Below, in pieces: positions 18,453-27,671 of a DNA stretch of 64,000 nucleotides. Position 1 is the first letter of the stretch; each line of letters opens with the position of its first letter. Under the pieces are notes generated by a model that saw only the letters and a program-made list of their open reading frames with translations, searched no databases and was not told where the DNA came from. This DNA is from CAVROP01 sp050012175 (GTDB lineage Bacteria > Acidobacteriota > Terriglobia > UBA7540): the NCBI GenBank assembly GCA_050012175.1, contig JBEKHR010000014.1, forward strand, positions 1 to 64,000. The letters run 5' to 3'. Position numbers and translations under genes: made by a program.

Positions 18453-19520
18453 TTACTTCTTCCTCAGCTCTGCGATCCGCTGATCCGCGTACTGTTGCAG
18501 CACGGTGCCGCGCCCCAATTCGGCGGCTTTCGCAAAAGCCTCGAGGGCCTCGTTGGTTTTGCTGGAATTGGCGTAGACCTCGCCCAGGCGAAAGTAGAGC
18601 TGAGGATTGGGCGCTTGGGTCAGGGAGATGGCTGTCTTGAACTCCTCGATGGCCTTTGCGGATTCATCACGTTCCATATAAACCATGGCCAAGGCGGTGT
18701 GCGCGTCCGAAGCCAGAACGTCCTTTCGCTTCTTGAGTTGTTCGCCGGTCTCGTTGGGTCTGGCAGGCACGCCATCGATGAGCTTGAGCGCTCGGTTGGC
18801 GTACTCTTCCGCCGTAGAGAGCCGTTGAGCAGACAGTTCCGGGTTGCTCTCCACCATGCGTGGCTGGGGAAGGGCGATCGCCACCATCAGCAGGCTGTAA
18901 AGGTTATTGGCATCCAGTTTCAGGCTCTTCTCACCATACTCGACCAGCTTGTTCAAGTCCCCCTTTTCCCGATAAGACTTCGCCGCCTGGGTGTAGACAG
19001 TTGACATCAACTCGCTCGTGGGGAATCTGTGCTCAAACTCCTCCACCATGCGCAGACGCTTGTCAGGGTCTAATTCGTCTTCCATGGTCTTGTAGCCCAT
19101 GGCCTCTTCGTATTTCGCATGGAGGGGCACGCCGCTGGAACTGGTGAGCGTTGCCGTCTTCTCATTCCTGCCGGTTGGTCCGGCCTTCCAGATGGCCTGG
19201 AGCAAATTGTCGTCGGCGCCGACACTGCGCATTTTCGCCTCGATCTTGCGGTCAAGATCAAAGTTCACGCCGTGCTCGTCCAGGGCCTTGTACACGACGT
19301 CGAGATCCTTCTTGTTCTTTTTGATGAGGTTGTAAAGTTCCTCTTGAGTCAGAGGCTGCTGCAGAGGCTGATTTTGAGCGCGGTCCTGGGGTTCATTCGC
19401 AGTAACTCCCTCCAGTCTCGGAGGTTGCTGCGTGCCCTGAGCCACCAGAGGGGAGGCCGACAAGCAGGCCAAAGCGCTGATAGCGAATAGTTGTTTCAAC
19501 ATGGGGTATTTGTTCTCCAT
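18453..19520 (-). CDS. Exported TPR protein with helical N-terminal domain
   Basis: The protein has 355 residues with a signal peptide (LKQLFAISALACLSASPLVAQ) and a Gln/Pro-rich spacer. A small helical domain at about 55-115 (LTQEELYNLIKKNKKDLDVVYKAL...) resembles the conserved block before TPRs in related acidobacterial proteins. Degenerate TPRs follow from about 160 to the end (FRLGEVYANSSKTNEALEAFAKA). A second start (ATG at 19502) would leave the signal peptide cleaner. It is transcribed away from the GH51 gene and toward no obvious partner. It is not homologous in layout to the cassette TPR genes. Confidence 0.82.
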   Translation of the reverse strand: MENKYPMLKQLFAISALACLSASPLVAQGTQQPPRLEGVTANEPQDRAQNQPLQQPLTQEELYNLIKKNKKDLDVVYKALDEHGVNFDLDRKIEAKMRSVGADDNLLQAIWKAGPTGRNEKTATLTSSSGVPLHAKYEEAMGYKTMEDELDPDKRLRMVEEFEHRFPTSELMSTVYTQAAKSYREKGDLNKLVEYGEKSLKLDANNLYSLLMVAIALPQPRMVESNPELSAQRLSTAEEYANRALKLIDGVPARPNETGEQLKKRKDVLASDAHTALAMVYMERDESAKAIEEFKTAISLTQAPNPQLYFRLGEVYANSSKTNEALEAFAKAAELGRGTVLQQYADQRIAELRKK

Positions 19521-19735
19521 TCGACTGCACGGCCGAGAGCCGTGGAGATCCTTGCTGATGCCAGGCTGTCCACCCCATCAGGATGTGGCGGCAGCCAGAG
19601 AGGCTGTCCTGCTCGGTATTGACTGCCCGGCGCCGGCCGGACGGTTTCCGGTGCCTGCCTGAACTTTGGTTTGAGCTCGTTTTCACAAGAGCGAGTCCCC
19701 CCCGCCTTGCCACCTTTGCCAAGCATCTGAAAAAC

Positions 19736-21406
19736 TTACCACGTCACGGTGAACAATGATACCGCGTGGCGCGGCAGATTAAAACTGCATCGTATTTCTC
19801 CCTTTCTCGTACTTGTCTTCTCCGCAGGCTCCAGTTCCTCGAGCCGGGCGGCGCCCAACAACCGCTTGTACTGCTCTGCGGTCGGCTGCTGTGGGGAACC
19901 GGAGTCCTTCCATGCCGTGTAAGCGTTGCTATGGTGATCATCAATCCGGTAATGGCGGACCTGAACCCGCGTGGCGTCAGCGGGCAGGTTCTTGATGAGC
20001 AACTCGACGCTAGCCCCAGGACCGGGAACGTCGTCGTCGTGGTAGTTCCATATCAATACCGACAGGTTGTGGCTCCCGGAAGCGGCGACCGCATTGACGT
20101 CTGGCGGGCCCGTGACGCCGGAGTTCAAGACAGGCTGCAACGAAATCGCCTGGGGACTTGTCACCGGAAGTCTTTCGGCGCCCATCAATCCCAGCATGTG
20201 AAACAAGTTCAGGATGGGTTTGTCAACGCCATTGGTTGCGAGGGTTCGAAAGCCCGCAAAATAGGGCTGATCTTCGAACTCGAATGCCCAGGTCACTACT
20301 CCTTCGAGGTTGGCGTGGTATCTCGCGGCCAGTTCGAGGGTGCGCGCGAGGACCTCCGCGGTGTAACAAGGGTAGAGCACCCCGTTGCGGTAGGCGTTCT
20401 GAGGATACTGTCGGGCCGAGCAGGCTGCACAGCCTTCCGGGTCGGACTCACCCAGGATGATCGGCGCGTCCTTGAACTCCGGGAAGGAGCGAGCGATGCG
20501 GAACCCCCCGTCAATCGACTGCAACTGCCGGCTGATTCCCATGCGCACGTGACCTTCGACGATTTTGGGATTCCCCTTGGCGTGGAAAGACACGAAATCC
20601 AACGGAGCGCCTCTGCCACCTGTCACGGAGTTCTTCCCCCGCGCGCAGTGCTCGAGGAAACCACGAAGGAATTCTGCCGCGTGCGGGTCGGCAGGACCCG
20701 TGGTGTCCGGCCCGCCCACCCGGGCTCCCGGCAGGGCCCGCTTCACCGCGTCCACGGCGTAGTCGTAAAGTCGGTAGTACTCCTCCGGGGTGCCCTGCCA
20801 GTAGCCGATGTCGGGTTCGTTCCAGACTTCCCAATACCAGGAGAGAACTTCGGGTTTCCCGTAGCGCTCCACGCAGTGGCTCGCCCATCGGTAAACCAAC
20901 TCTCCCCACTTTTGATAGTCCTTGGGTGGGTAGGCCCATCCGGTCCACAGGTTGCCTTTCGGCCATTCGTGCCGATACGGCTGAGGATGGGTCGAGAGCG
21001 CTTCGGGCATGAACCCGATCTCCACCAGCGGTTTCACATTGGCACGCAGGAGGGTGTCGAAGATCCGGTCGAGGATCGTCCAGTCGTAGATCGGGCGACC
21101 TTGAGCGTCTTCATTGTAGACATTGGTCGAACCCCATTTCAGTGCTGGGGTACCGTCTCCGGATGTGAGGAGGTTGTGCATCCGAATATAGACGGGTGTA
21201 GGGCTCGATTGCGCCAACTCGGAAAGGAGCAATTCCCCATTCCGGGCGTAAGCGAAGTTGGGTTCGTCGTACCCGAAGTAAGACCACACATGCCGCAAAG
21301 GCTCGCGGGGTCCGGAAGCATCAACTTGAATCGTCACTTTCTGCTGGGCTGCCAAAGTCGAGTTGAAAGCCAGAAGCACACACAGGACGAGAATTATTCT
21401 TTTCAT
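19736..21406 (-). CDS. GH39-type glycoside hydrolase (beta-xylosidase-like), exported
   Basis: The 556-residue protein begins at the ATG at 21406, chosen because MKRIILVLCVLLAFNSTLAAQ is a good signal peptide and longer frames run into the neighbouring CRTAC1 gene. The clan-A barrel features are the acid/base Glu197 in WEVWNEPDIGYW and the putative nucleophile Glu320 in IILGESDPEG. SFHAKGNP at about 273-280 and a C-terminal beta domain (LSVLIWNYHDDD) also fit GH39. Known members act on beta-xylosides or uronides; the substrate here is inferred from neighbours (arabinoxylan-like). It follows the CRTAC1 gene at 21469 by 62 bases on the same strand, so the two may be cotranscribed. Confidence 0.87.
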   Translation of the reverse strand: MKRIILVLCVLLAFNSTLAAQQKVTIQVDASGPREPLRHVWSYFGYDEPNFAYARNGELLLSELAQSSPTPVYIRMHNLLTSGDGTPALKWGSTNVYNEDAQGRPIYDWTILDRIFDTLLRANVKPLVEIGFMPEALSTHPQPYRHEWPKGNLWTGWAYPPKDYQKWGELVYRWASHCVERYGKPEVLSWYWEVWNEPDIGYWQGTPEEYYRLYDYAVDAVKRALPGARVGGPDTTGPADPHAAEFLRGFLEHCARGKNSVTGGRGAPLDFVSFHAKGNPKIVEGHVRMGISRQLQSIDGGFRIARSFPEFKDAPIILGESDPEGCAACSARQYPQNAYRNGVLYPCYTAEVLARTLELAARYHANLEGVVTWAFEFEDQPYFAGFRTLATNGVDKPILNLFHMLGLMGAERLPVTSPQAISLQPVLNSGVTGPPDVNAVAASGSHNLSVLIWNYHDDDVPGPGASVELLIKNLPADATRVQVRHYRIDDHHSNAYTAWKDSGSPQQPTAEQYKRLLGAARLEELEPAEKTSTRKGEIRCSFNLPRHAVSLFTVTW

Positions 21407-21468
21407 CTGCCAGTCCAAGGGTTGCTCGTAGCCAAGAACTTCTTGCGCATTGGGGGCAACCGCAGAGG

Positions 21469-23238
21469 TCACTTCCAATTGATTTTGGGAAAGCTCCTGG
21501 GAATAATTCCCACGCCTTCCTTCACGGTGATGATCTGATCGATCGGCACCTTGGCGAGCCTGTCCACGGTACCACTGGGCCAGGTGATTTCCAGAGATTC
21601 CACGGTCTTTCTCTGCCCCAGCCCGAAATGGATACGCGGGTCTTGAGCCGACATGTAACTCATTCCTCCCTTGGCTTGCCGGTATTCGACAAACCCCTCC
21701 GAGACGAGTTTCAGCGCTGCGCCGCGGCCGTCGCGGTTGGATTTCACCCCCACCAGCATGACTTCCAGCCAATGGTTGGCATTCCCGCCATCGTTGCGCA
21801 GCAACTGCGGGAAATCATTGGAATTGGAGATGGCAATGTCCAGATCGCCGTCATTATCGAAGTCCCCCACCGCCGCGCCCCGTCCCACGGTGGGCTTCAT
21901 GAAGTCGGCTCCGAGCTGCTCAGACACTTTCTCGAACTTGCCCACGCCCAGGTTGCGAAACATCAGCTTGGGCTCTTTCCAGAAAACCTCGTTGTGGTAG
22001 AGGTGAATATTATCCAGCATACTGCCATTTGCCTGGAAAATATCGATCGAGCCGTCGTTGTCGTAATCGAACATCTTGGCGCTGACGCCACTCAGGAGTG
22101 CGGCCTTGTTGCCCAGGCCGGAACTGAAGGTGGCGTCGTCAAATGACTCGTCGTGGTTATTGCGATAAAGGCGGTTCAGTTCAAAATCCAAATGCGTGAC
22201 ATAAATGTCCAGCCAGCCGTCCCCGTCGATGTCGGCTGCGTCCACACCCATACCGGCTTCGTATTTCCCGTCTTCGCTGGCCGCCACGCCCGAGGTGAAA
22301 GAGATGTCGCGGAATGTCCCATCGTGGTTATTGAGGAAGAGAAAATTCGGCCAAGTGTCGTTGGCAACCATGATGTCAGGCCAGCCGTCGTTGTTCATGT
22401 CAGCCAGAACAACACCCATTCCCTTTGCTTCCGGCTTGCCGACACCCGACACATCGCTCACGTCGGTGAAAGTGCCGTCGTGGTTGTTGTGATAGAGCTT
22501 CAGCCGCTGTCCACGATAATTATCAGGATGGCAATAGGCGCGATAGCCAGGTCCATGCTCACCGCACCAGAGATTGGTCTTGGGTGACCATTGGATGTAG
22601 TTGCAGATGAGCAGGTCGAGGTAGCCATCCTTGTCGTAGTCGAACCATCCCGCGCTGGTGGACCAGTTACCCTCATCCGCCACTCCGGCCTTGGCCGTTA
22701 CATCCGTGAACGTTCCGTCGCCGTTATTGTGGTAGAGGATCGTGTGGCCATAGCCGGTCACCAGCATGTCGGGGTAACCATCGTTGTCATAATCACCCAC
22801 CGCTACACCCTGGCCGTAAAACCCTTCCGTGCCGACGCCGGCCTTTTCCGTGACGTCCGTGAAGGTCCCATCGCCGTTGTTGTGATAGAGGGCCGAGCGC
22901 AGCGGCCGTGAGGGCTTGTACCACTCCGTACCAGTCGACTGGACGAAGTAGAGGTCCATCAGGCCATCCTGGTCGTAATCGATCCAGCCCACACCGCCAC
23001 CCATCGTCTCGATGTATTCCTTATCATCGCTCATCGTAGCGTCGTGCTGAAAGGTGATTCCGGCGGCTTGGCGCACATCGGTGAAGTGCACGGGAATAGC
23101 GGTGGCCGGTGGCTGGGGGGGCTGTGCGTGCAGGGTACTCCGCACCATCACACCTCCCATCGCGACGGCGGCGGCCAGGAGGCCCACCGCCGCCAGCGCA
23201 GGGATCGTCGAATCCCGTTTAGGGGTCTGTTCTCTCAA
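21469..23238 (-). CDS. CRTAC1-family FG-GAP/ASPIC-UnbV protein
   Basis: The 589-residue protein starts at a TTG preceded by GAGGAAG. Residues 10-38 form a signal peptide ending in LHAQ. The propeller part has many calcium-type loops (DYDQDGLMD, DYDNDGYPD, DYDKDGYLD, DMNNDGWPD, DIDGDGWLD) with LYHNNGDGTFTDV motifs. The C-terminal 130 residues carry SNRDGRGAALKLV, RIHFGLGQRKTVE and WPSGTVDRL, the ASPIC/UnbV signature. It differs from the two cassette CRTAC1 proteins: GIxFxHDxxMxDxKEYIETMGGG replaces their entry motif, and it stands beside GH39 rather than TPR genes. I place it as an independent paralogue. Confidence 0.92.
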   Translation of the reverse strand: MREQTPKRDSTIPALAAVGLLAAAVAMGGVMVRSTLHAQPPQPPATAIPVHFTDVRQAAGITFQHDATMSDDKEYIETMGGGVGWIDYDQDGLMDLYFVQSTGTEWYKPSRPLRSALYHNNGDGTFTDVTEKAGVGTEGFYGQGVAVGDYDNDGYPDMLVTGYGHTILYHNNGDGTFTDVTAKAGVADEGNWSTSAGWFDYDKDGYLDLLICNYIQWSPKTNLWCGEHGPGYRAYCHPDNYRGQRLKLYHNNHDGTFTDVSDVSGVGKPEAKGMGVVLADMNNDGWPDIMVANDTWPNFLFLNNHDGTFRDISFTSGVAASEDGKYEAGMGVDAADIDGDGWLDIYVTHLDFELNRLYRNNHDESFDDATFSSGLGNKAALLSGVSAKMFDYDNDGSIDIFQANGSMLDNIHLYHNEVFWKEPKLMFRNLGVGKFEKVSEQLGADFMKPTVGRGAAVGDFDNDGDLDIAISNSNDFPQLLRNDGGNANHWLEVMLVGVKSNRDGRGAALKLVSEGFVEYRQAKGGMSYMSAQDPRIHFGLGQRKTVESLEITWPSGTVDRLAKVPIDQIITVKEGVGIIPRSFPKINWK

Positions 23239-23540
23239 GTTTCTTCCTCATTAGGGTTTCCAACAAAACTATAGCGCGACCCGCCGTTCGACCTCAATTA
23301 CCATTCGCGCTGGGGGAGAGGATTTTTGGCGTCCTTCAACCCGACACTTCATATGCTAACGGCACCGCATAGTTTCTCATGCTTTCTCATCTAGACGGGA
23401 AAAACTGTGAGTGTTATTCAATCCGTTCTCGCGCACGGTGCCGTTTAGCTGAATGGAAACCAACGATTCCTGAGGCAGCCTCGGCAGGGAGTGGTAAAAT
23501 ACCATGGGCTGTTTGCAGCATGTGAGGGAAGTCCAAAAGC
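23239..23540. other. Divergent intergenic region with an inverted repeat
   Basis: This region separates the leftward CRTAC1 gene and the rightward cassette B. AACGGCACCG at 23358-23367 is the exact reverse complement of CGGTGCCGTT at 23436-23445, 68 bases apart. It could be a pair of regulator sites serving both genes or a dispersed repeat. I see no strong -35/-10 pair. Confidence 0.4.
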
Positions 23541-26294
23541 ATGGCCAGGCGCAGGAATGTCGCGAGTCACAAACCTTCCCGCACTACAAGCGGAGTGAAG
23601 GGGTTGTTCCCCTCGGACCTCGCATGGCGCTGCCCCGCAGGCATTCTTGCCCTGTGGCTCGTAGTTTCCTCGTCGGGCCCAGCACAACAGCCGACTCCGG
23701 GCGAAAGACACTACGCTCGGGGATCGGTCCTGCTGCAGAAAGCGGATTGGAAAGGCGCCGCTGCGGAGTTCGACCAGGCCATCGCTGCTGACCCCCGGAG
23801 TGTACGCGCTTACATAGGGTCCGGCATGGCACTCTCGAGACTGGGCGAGGCCGCCAAGGCTGCTGAGGCCTTCCGCCAGGCAATAAGCCTTGAGCCGCGT
23901 GATCCTCAGACTCATTATTTGCTAGGCCGGGCCCTGGCCGATTCCCAGAAGGTCCGGGAAGCTATCGAACAACTGCAGACCGCTCTAAGACTGAAGCCGG
24001 ATTATGAGGAGGCCCGCCTGGCACTGGCGCTTGAGTGGCAAGAAGCTGGCGAGATCAAGAATGCAATCGCCGAGTTCCAGTCGATCTTGAAAGCCGATCC
24101 GAACTCAGCGGAAGCCCATCATGGCCTTGGACTCGCTTACTCGCAGGATAACAACCTGCCGGAGGCCGTCGAGGAGTATCGGAAAGCCATTTCTCTGAAG
24201 CCTGATGTCTTCCGGACTTACAATAATCTGGGGGCTGCATTAGGCAGATCGGGAGACTTTGAAGGAGCGGCCAAGGTCCTCCAGAAAGCGGTTTCTCTTC
24301 AACCTCATAACGCCGAAGCCCATGTCAATCTTGGCATCGCGCTGCGCGGGGCGGGCGATCCTGACGGGGCGCTCAAACAATTTCGAGAAGGCTTGGCCCA
24401 GAAGCCCAATTCCCAAATCGCCTATTACGCGTACTACGAAATGGCTCAAACCCTGAGGCAGAAAGGCGAGTTGGGTGAGGCTGTCGAGACGTTCAAGAAG
24501 GCCATTCAGGCAAAGCCGCAACTGGGAGAAGCCTATTACAATTTGGGATCGACGCTTCAGCAGTTGGCTTCTTCTCGCCCGGCAGACGCCACCCAATACA
24601 CGCCCACCGCTGAGGCCGGAGAGCATTTCAAGCAAGGAATCACTCAGCTCGGGCAAGGTGATGTCGCGGCGGCAGTCAAAGAATTCATTCAGTGCCTGAA
24701 AAGCGACCCCAATTTCGCCCAAGGCTACAACCTCCTTGGCTTCGCCCTGGGCCAGAATGGCGACCTGCCGGACGCAATTGAGGCGCTGCACCGATCACTC
24801 CGATTGGACCCGCAATCCGTCAGCACGCACTATAACCTGGGCGTTGCGTTGTGGTATTCGGGTCAACAATCCCCAGCTCTTGCCGAACTGCAAAAGGCTG
24901 TCCAGTTGGACCCGACTTTTACTGACGCTTATGCATTTCTTGGAATGGCCCACAAAGACCAGGGTGATTATCCTGGAGCCTTCGACAACCTGACCTGTGC
25001 AATCAGCCTCAACCGAAACTACGCCCCGGCTTTCATCGACCAGGGCATCGTACTGCTCAAGATGGGACGCATCTCTCCCGCGATTGCGAAGTTTCAGGAG
25101 GCAATCGACCTTGATCCACGCATTGCCATAAGCGAGGTGGATTTCAACGAGGCCATCGACGAACTACGCCGCGCGCTGGCAGGCAAGCCTGGCCTTCCCG
25201 AGGCCTATTACGTCCTCGGGGAGCTTCTGGGCAAGAAGGGCGCGAGTTCGGAGCAGGTCATTGCTGAGTTCAAGGAATGCCTTCGACGAGATCCCGGCTT
25301 CTATGAGGCCCACAACGCCCTTGGGCTTGTTTTCATGCAGATTGACAGGAATGATGAGGCTATTGCCGAATTCCGAGAGGCCATTCGATACAAACCGGAC
25401 TATGCGGAAGCCCATGCCAACCTCGGAGCGGCGTTGGTCGAGAACAACACCGTAGAGGCTGTCAAGGAACTGCAGACCGCGATCAACCTACGACCCAACA
25501 TGGCAACGGCGCACTTCAACCTCTCGGTCGCCTATGACCGAGTTCCAGACTTTGACAAGGAAATCGAAGAACTGCAGAAAGCGATTGCTCTGGATCCAAC
25601 TTCAGCTAGGGCGGAAGCAAATCTGGGAAAGGTCCTGGTCACCAAGAAATCTTATGCCGAGGCAATCATCCACCTGCGCAAAGCCGCGAGCCTCGACCCC
25701 AAGCTTGGCAGCCCCCATTACCAGTTGGGAATGGCCTTGGGAAGAACGGGCAAACAGGAAGAAGCTGCTTCCGAGTTTGGCCTAGCCACCAAACTGAACG
25801 ACGAACAGGATCGGGAGAAGATCGCGACTGCCGCTATCAACAGGGGCGAAATGGATTTGGTGAAGGGCGATTGGGAACAGGCTCGCACGGAGTTCGAGAA
25901 TGCTGCGAGGCTTCAGCCGTCCTGGGCCAGGGCGCATGAGGGGCTGGGGGAGTCCCTGTTGGGGCAGGGCAAAATCGACGAGGCCATATCCGAGTTCCTC
26001 CAGGCAGTCCAATTGCGGCCAGATTATTACGAAGCTGAGCACAATCTCGGGAAGGCTCTCTACAAGAACCGCGACCTGGAGGGGTCCATACTCAGATTCC
26101 GAAACGCTGTGCGTTTGCGGCCACTTTCTGCAGAGGCTTACAATGACCTCGGCCTCGCCTTGGCGGAAAAAGGCGACTTCGACAAGGCGGTTTCCGCTTT
26201 CAAGGAAGCCCTGAGGATCAACCCGAAATTCTTGATCGCGCAAAACAATCTGAATGCAGTCCTCAAGCATACCGGAAAGACTCAGAGTCGCTAA
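23541..26294 (+). CDS. Large exported TPR-repeat protein (cassette B, first gene)
   Basis: The 917-residue protein is a full-length paralogue of the one at 842. It has a basic n-region, a hydrophobic stretch (GILALWLVVSSSGPAQQ, about 34-50) as signal peptide, and TPR units from about 55 to the end. The non-repeat linker after YYNLGSTLQQLAS is in the same place as in the first cassette, and the units PTFTDAYAFLGMAHKDQGD and FIDQGIVLLKMGR match their counterparts one for one. This shows whole-gene duplication rather than chance TPR similarity. It leads the group with the TPR gene at 26523 and the CRTAC1 gene at 27664. The partners are not known. Confidence 0.9.
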   Translation: MARRRNVASHKPSRTTSGVKGLFPSDLAWRCPAGILALWLVVSSSGPAQQPTPGERHYARGSVLLQKADWKGAAAEFDQAIAADPRSVRAYIGSGMALSRLGEAAKAAEAFRQAISLEPRDPQTHYLLGRALADSQKVREAIEQLQTALRLKPDYEEARLALALEWQEAGEIKNAIAEFQSILKADPNSAEAHHGLGLAYSQDNNLPEAVEEYRKAISLKPDVFRTYNNLGAALGRSGDFEGAAKVLQKAVSLQPHNAEAHVNLGIALRGAGDPDGALKQFREGLAQKPNSQIAYYAYYEMAQTLRQKGELGEAVETFKKAIQAKPQLGEAYYNLGSTLQQLASSRPADATQYTPTAEAGEHFKQGITQLGQGDVAAAVKEFIQCLKSDPNFAQGYNLLGFALGQNGDLPDAIEALHRSLRLDPQSVSTHYNLGVALWYSGQQSPALAELQKAVQLDPTFTDAYAFLGMAHKDQGDYPGAFDNLTCAISLNRNYAPAFIDQGIVLLKMGRISPAIAKFQEAIDLDPRIAISEVDFNEAIDELRRALAGKPGLPEAYYVLGELLGKKGASSEQVIAEFKECLRRDPGFYEAHNALGLVFMQIDRNDEAIAEFREAIRYKPDYAEAHANLGAALVENNTVEAVKELQTAINLRPNMATAHFNLSVAYDRVPDFDKEIEELQKAIALDPTSARAEANLGKVLVTKKSYAEAIIHLRKAASLDPKLGSPHYQLGMALGRTGKQEEAASEFGLATKLNDEQDREKIATAAINRGEMDLVKGDWEQARTEFENAARLQPSWARAHEGLGESLLGQGKIDEAISEFLQAVQLRPDYYEAEHNLGKALYKNRDLEGSILRFRNAVRLRPLSAEAYNDLGLALAEKGDFDKAVSAFKEALRINPKFLIAQNNLNAVLKHTGKTQSR

Positions 26295-26404
26295 GAATGA
26301 TGAGCCAGCATGGCGTTACTCCGGCGTGGAACCTGCGTGGAGCAGTCGCCGCCAGAATCGGCGACCGCAGGGCTAATGTAGTGGCTCGCAATTCGCTTTA
26401 CACG

Positions 26405-26452
26405 GTAGCGCCGCCATCCTGGCGGCTTTGGCCGGCAAGATGCCGGCGCTAC
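26405..26452. repeat. Double palindrome of the GTAGCGCCG...CGGCGCTAC type
   Basis: Two adjoining hairpins (GCCGCCATCCTGGCGGC and GCCGGCAAGATGCCGGC) are bounded by GTAGCG and CGCTAC, so the 48 bases also pair overall. This is a dispersed intergenic palindrome type I associate with Acidobacteriota and Planctomycetota genomes. It sits in the gap between two cassette B genes and may weaken readthrough. Confidence 0.6.
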
Positions 26453-26522
26453 GGGGCGAATGAGTGTCAGCCCATTTTTGAAACACTACACTAAGATGCG
26501 ATCGTGACCTCAATGGGATCGT

Positions 26523-27671
26523 ATGGCATGCAGATTTTCGGATTATCGGCGGAAAGCAGATCAGGTCACTGAGGGTACGGCTGTCAGCACAATGATCCGC
26601 TCTCTCTTGTGGTTGAACCTGCTCGTCGCCATCTCTTTCCCGGGAACGAAACCGCTGGGACTCTGCTGTCCTTTACAGCCTCAAGAAACTGGGGCTTCAA
26701 ATTCGGGCTCGGAGCACCATCCCTCCGAGCGAGCGATGGCTCCTGCGGCAAGCCCGCATGATGATCTTGGCCGGATCGAGAACATCGAGAGCAACGTCGA
26801 GAAGGCCCAGTATCAGGAGGCCATCCCGCTTTTGAAGGCCTATCTACAAGATTACCCGAACTCATCCCGAGGTCACTATGACCTCGGCTACGCAACCTTC
26901 AGGACGCACGATTTCCCGAGCTCGATCAAAAGTCTTTCCAAGTCTCTTTCGTTAAACGCGAACGATCCCGAGGCCCACAAGATCCTTGCCCTGGATTGCT
27001 CGTCGGTGGGGAGATACGATCTGGCCGAGACCGAACTGCGGGAAGCCATCCGGCAAAGACCCAACGCGGCGGAATACCACTACTTCCTGGGCCGGGTCTA
27101 TTATTCAACAGGAGTCTATCCACTCGCCAAAAAGGAGTTGGAGGAAGCGATTCGACTCCAGCCCTCGTACATGAAAGCGTATGATAACCTCGGCCTGACC
27201 ATGGAGGTTTTGGGTGATAATGAGGCAGCGCTTAGGAACTACGTGATCGCTCAGCGCTTGAATGAAGAGCAAAAACTGCACTCCGAGTGGCCTTGCGTCG
27301 ACATCAGTGCATATTTCAATCTTCAGGAGAAGCCTGACCAAGCCCTTGAATACGCCCGGAAGGCAGTCGAGACCAATCCGAACTCAGCCATGGCGTACCT
27401 TGAGATGGCCAAGGCTTTTCGGACCAAGGCACAGTGGAACGAGTGCGCTGATTCTGCGCGGAAAGCAATTGCTTTAGATTCCCGGAATTCCAATTTCTAT
27501 TACGTTCTGGGCATTGCGCTTCGAAAGCTTGGAGATGCCAAGGGTAGCGCAGCGGCCATGGAAACGTTCGCGAGAATCCATCAGGAAGAATTGAATAAAT
27601 ACTCAAAGGACGTCGGGAACCATACTGGCCGGGAGATGGGAGCTGTTTCTGGGCGATTGGACCATGAATAG
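26523..27671 (+). CDS. TPR protein with signal sequence (cassette B, second gene)
   Basis: The protein has 382 residues from this ATG. An internal ATG at 26592 gives a cleaner signal peptide (MIRSLLWLNLLVAISFPG) and may be the true start. About eight TPR units follow from residue 90 (YQEAIPLLKAYLQDYP, HKILALDCSSVGRYDLAE, YHYFLGRVYYSTGVYPLA). They align through the whole length with the gene at 3771, including the AEYHYFLGRxxY and YMKAYDNLGLTME units. The last bases overlap the next gene by eight (ATGAATAG), which indicates translational coupling with the CRTAC1 protein. Confidence 0.88.
   Translation: MACRFSDYRRKADQVTEGTAVSTMIRSLLWLNLLVAISFPGTKPLGLCCPLQPQETGASNSGSEHHPSERAMAPAASPHDDLGRIENIESNVEKAQYQEAIPLLKAYLQDYPNSSRGHYDLGYATFRTHDFPSSIKSLSKSLSLNANDPEAHKILALDCSSVGRYDLAETELREAIRQRPNAAEYHYFLGRVYYSTGVYPLAKKELEEAIRLQPSYMKAYDNLGLTMEVLGDNEAALRNYVIAQRLNEEQKLHSEWPCVDISAYFNLQEKPDQALEYARKAVETNPNSAMAYLEMAKAFRTKAQWNECADSARKAIALDSRNSNFYYVLGIALRKLGDAKGSAAAMETFARIHQEELNKYSKDVGNHTGREMGAVSGRLDHE

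Noticed and set aside
19766..21538. 590-codon plus-strand frame opposite the GH39 gene
   Set aside because: It is antisense to a clear GH39 enzyme with catalytic residues; high GC keeps the shadow frame open.
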